Both the position numbers and the translations under genes were made by a program. From Lepeophtheirus salmonis (Eukaryota; Arthropoda; Copepoda; Siphonostomatoida; Caligidae), in the NCBI RefSeq assembly GCF_016086655.4, contig NC_052143.2:26613886-26677885 (forward strand): a stretch of DNA of 64,000 nt, given 5' to 3'. Below, in pieces: positions 1 to 11,900 of this stretch. The notes beneath the pieces are model-generated. The model saw only the letters and a list, made by a program, of their open reading frames with translations. It was not told where the DNA came from and did not search any database. Each line of letters opens with the position of its first letter. Positions within the stretch are counted from its first letter, which is position 1.

Positions 1-880
1 ACAAGAAAATGTCACTTCGGGCAAATTTGGAGAAAATGGTAGATGAGGGAGCCATTTGTACCCAAACTCATAAAATTTCGTCATAGGGACTACACGTGTG
101 TACTTTTACATAGTCTTAGTGAAAAATAATTTTTTTCTCGGACAAATGCGGTCGGGTTTTTCTTCAAATCGTCAACGAATCAATCCAATGAGTTGGCATG
201 ATATTTGCCATTGATTGTTCTTCTCTTTTGAGGATAATCAATGTGGATTATACAGCAAGAATCCCAAAAAAAGGTCGCTATGAATTAATTGGCTAATCAA
301 CTTACATTGACCTTCTTCAGTGCCGATTTGCCAGGAGAAACCCACGGGTTTGATTGCTGTTTGATCTCTAATGTCTTGTGGTTAATCCATTTTTGTCCAC
401 GATTACGAAACGGTGCTAAAACTTGTTCCTTATTGCAGTTCAGCAACGCCAAACACTCCTACGAATTTGTCAAACGCTAGCGATTATGGTCGATTGTGTG
501 CAAATGCGGCATCCATCTTGCTGATAACATTATCATACCCAAGTGATCTTTCAAATAGAAACAACTGAGCCATATGACATGTACATGGCTTCCAGAATCT
601 TCCAAACTTTAAATCCCCAATCGACCAAGAACATATTGTAATTTTTTTAAATTGTTTTGGTGGTAGCAACCTCAACTAGCCGTACTGAATGTTCGGCATC
701 TCTCATGCTTGTACAGCCACAACATGAAAGATAACCCACTTTTTTTACCATTGAAATTGATGGTGCAACATCTCCATGGTATTTATCAAGTTTAGGCCTC
801 GGTTTCAGGGATGTTTTTTTACGGCAAAAATAATGATTGATGAGCACAATAAATTCATTTTTTTCCATTTTCACCACAAT
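1..880 (-). pseudogene. Decayed mariner transposase, 3' end cut by window edge
   Basis: Read on the minus strand from about 877, this begins like a mariner (Tc1/mariner superfamily) transposase: MEKNEFIVLINHYFCRKK, then a helix-turn-helix stretch with APSISMVKK and VEVATTKTI. The frame then breaks repeatedly. Later pieces are still readable: WVSPGKSALKK near 310-345 and IIHIDYPQKRRTINGKYHAN near 185-250, matching the block around and after the first catalytic Asp of mariners. The 3' part runs off the window. The sequence just upstream of the ATG (880-1020) looks like the usual untranslated leader, including a segment complementary to the coding start that is typical of mariners. Stops and frameshifts mean no active enzyme. 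Family assignment rests on motif recognition. The element lies downstream of the last LNX exon seen, so it may sit in an LNX intron. Confidence 0.8.
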
Positions 881-1689
881 TCACGCGGTGGTCTACTGTC
901 AATGGCTAACAAACACAAACTACATGACGTAGCTCGTTCAAAATTAGAAAAGAGTCAACTGACAGATGCTTGTTGATAGAAACAATGTTGGCGTACCCGT
1001 TAAGGGTGGAAATTCAAGTCATTTACTTGTTTACTGGAATTGGTGTGATAAAGTAACCACTTAATGTTGAAAGACTTTTGAAATATAAGACATCTCTATT
1101 GTATGAGCAATTTCAAATTATCATAAATACTTATATAGATATGTACATATAATGTATATTTCGATATCGAATTTTGCCCCCGGAATCAAAAACTATCTAA
1201 AAAAATGATAATTTTTTTCTTCGTTCCTTCTTAACAAAATAAACTTCCAATCTCTTTTCCGATGATAAATATTGATATACATTACTTGAATATTGGGTGT
1301 TTATTAGTACCAATATTGACATAAAACTGTAATACTGAATAGCTGCCTGGCAATTAGTACAGTTATTTGAAAAACTATACTTTTAGGGTATTGTTTTAAA
1401 TGTATGGAAAAACATGATTCTTAACGTTAGTTCATTTTCAATTTTTATTTACTTTAAAGTAAAACTTAACCAGATTTGATACAAAAAATTCACAACTTAC
1501 TGAGACGCATAGGGAAATTAAATAATAAAGAAACAAAGCTGTAGTAAAATATATCTATAAATAAAACAAAGTCTCTTAGTTTACGTGTAATACACACTGT
1601 CATTTTTAAGTGTATCTTAATACTTCATCAATCCTTAATCTAAGAAATAACTATCCATATGGCGCGTACACGTCATATTCAAAGAAAAA

Positions 1690-2170
1690 GGGAATCTGTG
1701 TATAGAGTTGTATAGGAACGGTATATCAAAATGAATGAAATCTAGCCGAGGGTTAGCTTAAAACATAGTTATTTTTTACAACTCTGTACTGTATAGAGTT
1801 GTAAAAAGTACTCATTTTGAACAACGAGCGTGTGTGGCTAAAGCTCAGCTAGGGAGCCTTCTAGAGATTAAAGTACTCTCTGACTCATCGTGTTGCATTA
1901 AAAAGAAAAAGAATAGGGGATTACTTGTATTTAGGGTTGCAAATTATTTAGTGTAGGAGTCCTTTTGTTGTTGGCGACCTGAAAAAAATATTTTTTTTTA
2001 CTTTCTCAAGCTGTTATTATTGTTCTTTTAATCTTGAGGAGAGAACGTCAAAGTATTGAGCAACTATGAGTGAGTATGTCTATGAAAACATAGAGTAAAA
2101 ATAATGATTTTTTGGAGAATTATATTTCATATTATTAAAGCAAAGTGGGTCTACCCTTCGACACCTAATT
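1690..2170 (+). repeat. Interspersed repeat family Z, copy 1
   Basis: Copy of a dispersed family that recurs at 6900-7260, 15590-15960, 32630-33180, 37130-37270, 43850-44020, 44985-45095 and 45300-45480, in both orientations. Shared landmarks are the phrase AACGAGCGTGTGTGGCTAAAG (1822-1842; shared in pieces), a block around CTAGAGATTAAAGTACTC with GACTCATC, and a downstream block ending near TATTATTAAAGC. This copy also has GTATAGAGTTGTA flanking both sides of 1700-1800 as a short local inverted/direct repeat. No protein-coding content was seen. Class unknown; it may be a non-autonomous element. Confidence 0.6.
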
Positions 2171-2761
2171 ATGCCGGGTCCTAATGACCAGTAGGAAAAT
2201 GTAATATAAATGGATATATACAAACATAAGCAAAAAACGACAGATTAAACGCCTATTCAATTGCTTAGAAATACGAAAAAGTTAATTTCATGTATTTTTT
2301 ATTCATATTTTGTTATAATGTTTCCCTATAACAATTAAATTTGATAACATCAAATTTCGTTAAAAAACATTGCATCATTTTTAACAGCAATACATGTAAT
2401 TACGACAATTAACAAAAACATTAAGCAAATATGAGTCTTTAAGCGCAGTTGGATTGTACTTCAATGTATAAACATCGATTAATTAGTTTTATAAGGACCC
2501 AGCATTGTATTTGCTCATGTGATGAATTTAAAAATGCAAAAATGGATAAACAATGTTTGTTTTTTTTCTTTGTGAGATACCTACTCCATATGTTTTTAAG
2601 TACAATTGGAATTAATTGAAATATTCTTTTTAATTGTTAACATAGAATCATAGAATATTTCTCAAAAAATATGACTATTTTTAATAGTATTAGCAATGTA
2701 GCTAATTAATTAAAAATTACTTAATAGTTGGATAGCATGAATTTTATAAAAGAAGAAATTC

Positions 2762-3145
2762 ATGGATATGTACATAGTGGAAAAAATGAAAATCGTCTAT
2801 ATTTTGGGGATGTCAAAAAACAAAAACGAAAATCAGCATGTTAGCCTTGACAATTTGAAGAATATTCTAGAGGATGCCAGTCATTACTTTTCATCAGATC
2901 AGCTACTATCAGATGTGAAAAGGGGTGAGGAGGAAAAGAAAATAAACAAGTACATGGGCAAGAATTCCTTCAATGTCCCATGGCCTCAATTCTACTATGA
3001 GTCCAAAGAAGGACTTCCAATTATAAGTATTCAAGAAATTCTAAGGGCTACTCTCTGTTTTTATGTGCAAACACGAATGTTTAATCAGGGTTTGAATAAA
3101 ATTGAATGTAGTAAAAAGGAAGTTCACTACTCAGAAATTAAATAA
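2762..3145 (+). CDS. 127-aa ORF of dispersed family R, function unknown
   Basis: Open frame of 127 residues with an ATG start. The product is hydrophilic, with an acidic/basic middle (KRGEEEKKINKYMG) and the phrase FNVPWPQFYYESKEGLP. I do not recognise a domain. It is probably mobile-element or gene-family debris rather than a single-copy gene, because related sequence occurs elsewhere in the window. At 37440-37620 the aligned frame reads NLKNIFEERK...LLDQLQ...KRKEGEKDK, against NLKNILEDAS...SDQLLSDVKRGEEEK here. At about 55490-55540 DPQFYFEFKKDL matches WPQFYYESKEGL. This is the only copy whose frame is intact. It sits in AT-rich DNA left of the last visible LNX exon, on the opposite strand. 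No promoter or poly(A) signal was assigned. Confidence 0.4.
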   Translation: MDMYIVEKMKIVYILGMSKNKNENQHVSLDNLKNILEDASHYFSSDQLLSDVKRGEEEKKINKYMGKNSFNVPWPQFYYESKEGLPIISIQEILRATLCFYVQTRMFNQGLNKIECSKKEVHYSEIK

Positions 3146-3149
3146 TTAA

Positions 3150-5177
3150 TAATGACAATAGCTGTAGAAAAGAAAATTCATTCTTCAGATTACCAATTTC
3201 AAAAAATATGAACCAGCTAAAAAATTAACACGATTTACATCACTACATATTAGACTGGTATATTTATGATTATAAATAATGACTAATAAATTTTGAACAA
3301 TTTTGAAAAAGTTTTATCGGTCGCTCAACACTCTTAAAGTTTTGAAACGAAAAATATAGCCCTCTCCTTTTATTATGTTTTAACCACATGCAAATAATAT
3401 GATCAAATGTGTTTTAACAAAAATATTAAAACTATTTTGTTCTTAAATTAGTTTTTTTATTATTTTAAATAGAATAAGAGTGAAGAATGTTTTTTTAAAT
3501 CTATTACTCACAGCCGCATTATCTATCTTTATTTATTTTTAAATTTTAACAGCAATATTACCAAATCTTTATACTAAAAAAATACACAATATCATCAGAG
3601 GGACTTTGATCCTTCAATAAAGGTTTTGTTCAATAAGGTACATAGGCTATTTTTGTTAGATAGTTTTATTGGAATGAATATTTTAAGCCTATGAAAGTTC
3701 AATATTTGTAAAAAAAAAAAGTTAAAAAGGGACCAGACTAATACATATACATCCATGATTTTATTTTTTTAACCATGCGTAATATAATTTTAATTGTATC
3801 GAGTCAAAATCAGAAAAATGTGTATTTTTGAAAAAAAAAAAAGGTAAACAAATTTGTCAGAAGTAAAAATAAAAATCTTTTGAAACTAATTAATATATGT
3901 TTATATATTCTCCTAGAAATCCATCAAACTTTGAAATGAATCTACATATTTTTTATCTACATAGATATTTTGACCTAATTCGGTACTTGGTACATGTAGT
4001 TTTCATGAGTTGTTTTAGCTTTCTCTAATATTATATCAGGAATTAATTGGATAGACCATTAATGACCCAAATAGATTATCTAGAAATATGTCCATATCAT
4101 TTTTGGATTCTTAGAATCTTAGCCTCATATACGATCTTCAAGTTCAATTTACTTTTTCTTTTCATATTATAGGGCTCAAAAAACTTCCTTAATAATATTA
4201 TAATTTGATAACTCGTGATGTGGTCAATATCAATTATACATCTTCAAGGAGTTCAAAAAACATTATAAAATTTAGTAATAAGAATATACCGAACCAAGAA
4301 GCAAAATGTAGAACTTTAATTTAAAATAGCTTGTATAATCAGGATGCTAATGAATGAACATACAAACCTTTATTTTGTAATGTTATATAACATGCTAGAT
4401 TTTATTTTAATATATTTATTTATGGTTTTTTTCTCTCTCTAACTAAATTTCTTTTAAATACCTATTTTTGAAATATAATTACCGACTCTTTTTTAATGTG
4501 ATAATGGAAATTTCAAATCTTAATCTTCTTGCGGTTTTTCCATAGAGATTCAATATCAATCCATTGAACGATATGGATAATCATAGTAGAAAGCCGCCAG
4601 GAGTAACCACAATTCATATGTGTGCATACTTGAATAAAGCTTGCGACACTCTCATTATGTTTAACTCTGCCCATTAAGTTATGTAATAGTCTGACTTCAA
4701 CTAATTAATGTCAATGATGGTTGTATTGATTTAATGTATTGTTTATAAAGACAAATTATTATTTCATTTGAAATGAAATAATCAAGATATGACAGCAATT
4801 ATTGTTTCTAAAATATGGAGTATGTTCAGAGACTTCATACATAACGACATTTACTCCATGTTTTATTATCTCGTCATGTAGTCATTGATATTCTAAAGTC
4901 TTAATGTACAATGTACATACTTGTATCTTTATTTGTTTAATGTAGCAAATCAAACAAATTTCGAAATCCTATAATTCATCCACATAGATGTAAGATGTAG
5001 ACACTAAAAATTAGTTAATTGATATTATTTTCCCTTTTTATAAAACCCTTACAATGTAATGTGTTTAATTTTTGAGTCGTCTACTTATTACGAAGAATGA
5101 AAGTGGAACAAATTACAATTTGAATATTTTCTCTTGTATTGTCAAAAGAAGAGGAAAGAGAAGAGATTACTTCTTAC
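3150..5177. other. AT-rich DNA, no gene found (probable LNX intron)
   Basis: The minus strand was checked for the continuation of PDZ3 (the family usually has a GDxLLxxNG block next) and nothing resembling it was seen. Homopolymer runs and short low-complexity stretches dominate. Since exon 6 of the LNX gene ends with a good donor at 5177-5176, this stretch is most simply the start of a large intron. Confidence 0.45.
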
Positions 5178-5927
5178 CTTCATTTGTTTAGATTTTCCAA
5201 TACATCCATGAGGATGTATATTAGCAATATATATAGGTGTATCACCCTCGTTTGAACCAATTCCTCCTCCTATTCTCATTCCAAGACTTTCTCGCGGATT
5301 CTTTTTAACAATCACAGTCTTTTGCAGTAAACAAGGACCCTGTATTCGAAGGGCTCTTTTTATAAAAGCAGCCATGCTACTATTTCCATCCGTATTGGAT
5401 AAGTCTTCACCAAAACTCGGACTTTTTTCTACAGACAGAGCATTCGAAATTGAAGGTGCAGGTATTTCATGAAATGATTGGCGCTTTGATTGCTGACTTT
5501 GTGTAGAAGTCTTACATGGAATCTTTGGACGGGCCTTGAGAGCCTCATTTTTCTTATCCGGAGTTTCCAATGCTTCCATGGAGTGACTCTTAGCAATTTC
5601 CTTAGATTCTTGTCGCTTCCTATCTAGAGTTTCATATATTCCCATCAGATCATCACCATCAAGATTATCATAGTAAGGTTCATCAAGTTCTTCTGTAGAT
5701 GAAGCTACTTCGCATTGTCCATTTTCCTCTTGATTTGAATTTTTGTTGCTTAAAACAGTTCCTAATCTATCATTATGCATAGGAGCCGGAGCAGATTTTG
5801 ATCTTGTGTGACATGAACCATTACTTGATGTATTTTCACTGGTCGAAGAATTCTCTTTATCATAATTATACAAAACTGGATCGGTGGGCTTCCTCCTGAC
5901 CACAACTAAGCTTACTTTATCATTGTT
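5178..5927 (-). CDS. LNX: LNX exon 6: end of PDZ2, linker, start of PDZ3
   Basis: 750 nt (250 codons), phase 0 at both ends, with a TATTTTATAG acceptor and GTAAGAAG donor. NNDKVSLVVVRRKP completes PDZ2. A long Ser/Thr/Asn-rich linker follows; it contains EPYYDNLDGDDLMGIYETL, with tyrosines that could be phosphorylated (inference). PDZ3 begins VIVKKNPRESLGMRIGGG and reaches IYIANIHPHGCIGKSKQMK, where the exon ends mid-domain. The linker looks unlike anything conserved. Confidence 0.9.
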
Positions 5928-8900
5928 CTATAAAATATATAAATCCAACATAAAATATATCTCACTTATCTTTAAGTTGAAAAATTATGTTTTTCTAGTG
6001 TCTAAAAAAGGGAAATAGAGATAATTAACTCTTAACTCACCTGAATCAAGGCAGATGCTTGTGTAATTCCTGCATTTCGGACATCAGTACCGTTAATGTA
6101 AAGTATTCGATCAAAAATTTGAAGCCTTCCATCGGCTCCCATTGTGCTACCCTTTTGTATATCAACGATAAAAATCCCAGTCTCAGAACAATTACCACTG
6201 AGACGTAAACCTAACTGTTTTCCAGGGAGGCGCTCCAAAGTAAAACTAAAAAGGCCTTCTTCATCTTTAGATTCGTTAACATGCTTTAACTTCTTCCTTT
6301 TCATTGACTGTCGACTCACATTACTGGAGCCAGTTGAATTAGGACGTGCACCATATTTTTCAATCCTTTCACGATACACTCCTAATCTCAAAACTGAACT
6401 CATTTTACGAAGAGAAGCACACACCTGAAACAAGAGATTAAAACATGAAACTCGAATACCTATTTTGAATATAATTTTGAAACGGCCAAAAAAACATTGC
6501 ATATACAATGATAAATTAAAAAGAAAATTACATTTCAATAAAATAAAAAAAAACATTGATTCAAAGTATCATATTATAAAGGAATTGAGGTTATTTTATC
6601 CAACTTAAACTTACACAGGTTATTATATTTATATTAAAGAGAAAAAAGCTTTAGTAGGAAAGGTTTTGAAAGTAGTGAAATGATCAATATTTAAAGGTTT
6701 TAAATAGAAACGATATGACGTTATCAATGATATTATCTATTTTTTTTTTATAGAATTATTCCCACTTAACTTTGAACTCGACTAATAATTATTTTTTGAG
6801 AAATGGTGGTGGTTATGGATGAATATATATTGATATCTATATCAATAAATCAAAGCTTATCTGTCTCTCTCATTGTGTGTCAAATGAGAACTCATTATTA
6901 ACAAAGAGCAAATATTAAAAAAGAAAAGAAAAGGGAAGTACATAGTAGTAAAAAAATACTGAGATTCACATTAATGCGACTTTACATGAAGTTGAGGAAC
7001 GATCATGTGTAGGTAAAGCAAAACCAGTGAGCGCTCTAGAGACTAAAGTACTCCCCTGGTGCATCATATTATATTCAAATAAATTTTTCAAGCTATTGTT
7101 AGCATTCTTTCATTCTCCAGGAGATAACATATACGTATTGAGTAGCTACATATGAAAAAGGAGAGCAATACTGAGTATATGTTGGAAAATTAACTTCTAT
7201 ATTATTAAAGCACTCTGGGCAATGCTGAGTACTACCCCTAGTATATCTATTAATTGATAATTCCACGAGAAATTTTTACAAGGAAATGAATGTGACTTAA
7301 ATTGAATGAGTGGTATAATATATAGTATTCCTACTAAGAAATTAAATATTAGATCAGTAACTCAATCCAACTCTTAGTTTTAGGATGTTAAAGTTGAAGA
7401 AATTAACAATTTGATGAACTTTTGATTAGTGATATATCGTGAACCAGGGAAATAATAGGCAAGCATTATATAGAATCAAAAAGCGATTCGTCGGGTAAAA
7501 AAAAGTTATTTTATATATATTTGTTTTATTTTTGTTATGAAAAAAAAAAAAAAATTAATCTTAACCTTAGTTTTTGAGCTTAAATATTTCAAGTATGGAA
7601 CCTTTTGATTTAAAAAAAAATATAAACTATTGTTAGAATGATAATTTTTTTTTTTTTTTTTTAAGTCAAAGACCACCAATCTTAAAATATTTAGTGTCTA
7701 AAACTAAGGTTTTGTTATTTTTTTTTAATTTATAACAAAAGTTTTTTAAGTTATATAATAATTTTTTACATATTTGATAGCTTTTTAATGATGTGTTATT
7801 CAAAATCTGAATTTCTTCATCTTTCTGACCTCGATCTCAGAATTGGATTAAATTGCAGACCCAATATCTCATTTTTGAGTAAGTCTACTAGACATGATAC
7901 CACCTACAAAATTTGAGACTAATCTGGTTCTTCGTGAAAATGTCTCATAGAATAGTTGTTATATATCTTTTTTAAATGAGTAATTACCTGAGAATGAGAA
8001 GCACATGTCATATCAATTCCATTTATTTCGATTATTTGATCACCGGGCTGAAGACGGCCATCTTGTGCAACTAACCCATCCGGGAACACTTCTTGTACTA
8101 CAACACATCGCTATAAAAGAGAAACAAATTCAAATCAAACTAATGAATTTATTAATACTGTGAATATTGTACATACGAGTATATAGTACATACATGTTAC
8201 ACAAATATAAAACCATACAGAGACTCTATTTGTTCAAATACAAATACAGGGTAGAAAATCAAATTTAAAGGGTAAAATGACGACACAGAAAATCGACCAT
8301 AATTTTTTTTTAGTTTTGGGGGGATTTACATCAAAGAAAGACTATTCAGGGAAGAATTGACGTCCTTGCTCTCTATGATACCTACCAGAAATATCTCTTT
8401 TTGCTTCAGTCCGTTATTCAAGAGAGTTTATATATGTTGCATTTTCTCCCCTAGTTTCGCCATTTCTTATATGATATTTTCCCCGGTTTATTTTGTAGAC
8501 AGCTAAATAACGTACGTAGAAATAACTGTTATTTTATGCAACACATTTGATAATGTGATAAAAACAGGACTATTTACACAAATCAGGACCCTACAAATTT
8601 GATTATTCACCCACTAAATAAATATGGAATGTTACAGATAAATGTCTCAAAATATTAACCACATCAAATTTGTTTTATTAACATAAGAGAATGGAAAATA
8701 CTATAAATAAGGCAATTATGAACATATGTTTAAATGAAACGAAGACACGACGACAATTATTTTAATTACCAATGGTAACATCATTTATTGTGATAAAAAC
8801 GTTTTAGAAAGGCTATGTTATGTCATAAAAAAACGTACAAATGTAGTAGTCCTTAAAAGTACCCTTTTAGAGTTCAGCTTCAAGAAACAACCATTTCTCT

Positions 8901-11900
8901 CAGTGAGTTTTAAGCCCAGACAGGAAAAAAATGGACTCAAAGATAAGTATGAACATGAAGTCAGAATGTAATATAATATATGAATTATTGGGAAAAAACA
9001 AAGAGTAAAGATGAACACGCACCTATGTTCTCTAATAACATGTATCGTTCACTCCTTTTATACGTAGATATATACAAAAAAAAAAAAAATTAACTCTTAT
9101 AAGAACCTCTCACGTTTCATTTCTTTAAGTACTACTAAGGAAATTAATCTTCTCTCGTACTTCCTTAGAATGCATACATTTATGAAAAGATGTGAAAAAT
9201 GAAATTTTTTATAAAACAACTATCCCTCTAAAACCTCCCAATGAAAAATTATTTAAAGATAAATCAAAAAAATCACCGGGTTCAGTTTATCAACAATGGG
9301 GGGGACGTCACCTATCTAATATGATTTTTAAAACTGTATAAAACAAAACTTTAAATATGTACCATATCATTCAGAAACAAAAATAAACTTTTCTGATTTA
9401 TAAGACTTGTTTGATTGCTTTTTGGAAAAAGGAAGTTATGTCGCACCTTGTATAACACATTCACCAAAATCAATGAAATAATCCATTTATCGATGCACGT
9501 TAAACAAAAGGCTATGTTCTATTCATACAAATGTATGAATTACTTGAAATTAAGTCAGCATAAGATTCTTAAAGAGAAAGAGGGTTTTGTAAACAGTGAA
9601 GGAAAATAATTATTATATTGAACAACTAAAGAACTTTCCTCCTCTTATCTACACACTGAACCAAGGATCCTTAACCAAACAAATTTATGCATATTAATTC
9701 TTGTAGATGGGAAAAATAAATAAATCAGATTTTGTTCTTAAATAAGAATAAAATTGGGTTCCAGTTGTATATGAAGGCAGTAAATCACTTTTCACTTGAT
9801 AAAAATAGAGATTTAATTTTTCTTATAAGCTTAATTACTCAAAGAACAAGACACAATATTTTAACACAATGAAGAGTACAACTTCATAATTGTATTATAT
9901 ACAGAGTGGGTACGGAAAAAATAAAAAATACTACAGATTTATATAATTCATTCAATATTTGCCCAATCAAAATACGGAATCCTTCAGAGGGGTATAAAAG
10001 CTTTTTAACGAGGGGTTAGTTTTATCAGTTGAATAAAGAATGTACTACAGGAGTATTAAAGAAGACGGGTAGTCAATATGCTTCAACACCCAAGTAGTAT
10101 ATACTACTTGCATACCTTGCATTGTTGGCGTATGCATTCGAACTGCGTATTAAATTGATAAAAGAATGGATCTGGACGGCATTATAAAACGGTCCTTAGG
10201 TTAAGGTCGGAACAAAATGACCGGTTTAGAGGACGCAATTTTCTACGTAGCTAAAAATTCGCGATATTGCAAGGGCTTTGAAGGTATCTTCCACAACAAT
10301 TCGTGTTAAACAAAGTTTTTAGGACAAAATAATGGTCCTTTGAGTAATAGCGTCTGATGGAAAAGTTATGCTCTATACTTATTTTAAGCCGGGGGTAAAA
10401 TTGAGGCTAGGGAGTACATATGGGTCCTTGGCCATGTCGCTTTACCCTTGATTCCGATATTCTGGATTTTAACGTAATGAAAGTCCTATTTCATAATTGT
10501 ATAATATATATATATGCAGTGCACTTACCAATGGAGTATCTGCCCCTCCAACAATTGTGATGCCTAAAGATGAGTTTGTTCGGGGTATTTCCACATGAGA
10601 GACCTCTCCCTCCAGAATAGGTAAACGTGTAATACCTGAAACAAGGGATAGAAAATTAATGAAACGTAATTACTAATGAATGAGTTATTGAAATAGAAGT
10701 CAATATATTAAGAAATCAACAACAAAACAACGGCACACTTCTCACCATCACTTATGACGTTGATATGAAGTGACAGTGACACAGTTCGATCATCATATTT
10801 AGACCAATAGGGCTCTTCACACAAATACAGTTGATTCATTACCATTCTTATTATTAGTCATAAAAATAAAGTTATTTAACCTACACAGCTCCATAAGCTC
10901 CACTCAGCTTCTATTACACAGTAAATTGCAATTGCATGTATTATAAATTGTACATTAAACGCCTCAATTAGAATTCCTTCGTAACAATATGAGAGATGAT
11001 GAAAAAATTCATATTTATTTGAATATGAAAGGAAAGTCACCCATATGTAATTCCATCTTTTCCATTCAAACCCCTCCCTTTATGGTTAGAATCAAGACAT
11101 ATAAAAACATATAAGTAAAAATACTGGTTTTGTAGAGATTTTTTTCAGTTCACTTGTTAGATTCTAGTAGTATATATAAGAGCTAGGGATGTGGGACCTT
11201 TCAGCAGTTTCTTCGTCATCATCATTGTCACACAATTTCATCACTCATATTCTGAAGTCTCGATCGTAGCGTGGATTTCGCACGACTGATATGTTGTACT
11301 GTTCAAATAATGTATGTAAATAATAATAAAAAAGGGGAACGAAGGAGTCCTTTTACTTCATTTCTCTCAAAAATCAACGATGGACAAGAACATTAGGGGG
11401 GTAAAGGAATAAAGAATAAAAAGAGGCGGAGAAGAGGGAGAGAGACAAAAAATGAAAGGCTTTTTATATGCATTTTATATACATTCCTAGTCCTTACATA
11501 AAAATAATAATACTTCAGCACGCCTCTTAAGAGTTCTTGGTGTAGAATGGATAAAACGCGTATATTTGATAGTAGTAGTATATATGTAAGTATTAGTCAA
11601 ATAAAGCAATAATCCTAACCAGTTTTGGGTTTTGTTTTAAATTGATTAAAAAGTAGAAACGATCCTTACACCGAGATATTCATTTAAATTTATAAGCGCT
11701 GGAATTAAGTAAACAAATACCATGCGCTTAGTTTTAATATCAGGGCATGACGTCATATTAAATAGAGAATAATCAAGGTGGCATCTAGTCACCAACTATC
11801 AAAATTTAATTTAAAAAGGACTGATTTTCTAGGCAATTCTTATTTTTTATGACTATATATTCACACTCAAGAAAGCAATATCTATCAATTAAGCCCATTT

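Noticed and set aside
11210..11300. Possible alternative LNX first exon (GC-richer strip with DNDDDEETAERSHIP on the minus strand)
   Set aside because: The frame ends in stops and no donor in a usable phase was found; a short RING-less isoform is known for vertebrate LNX1 but nothing here supports one.
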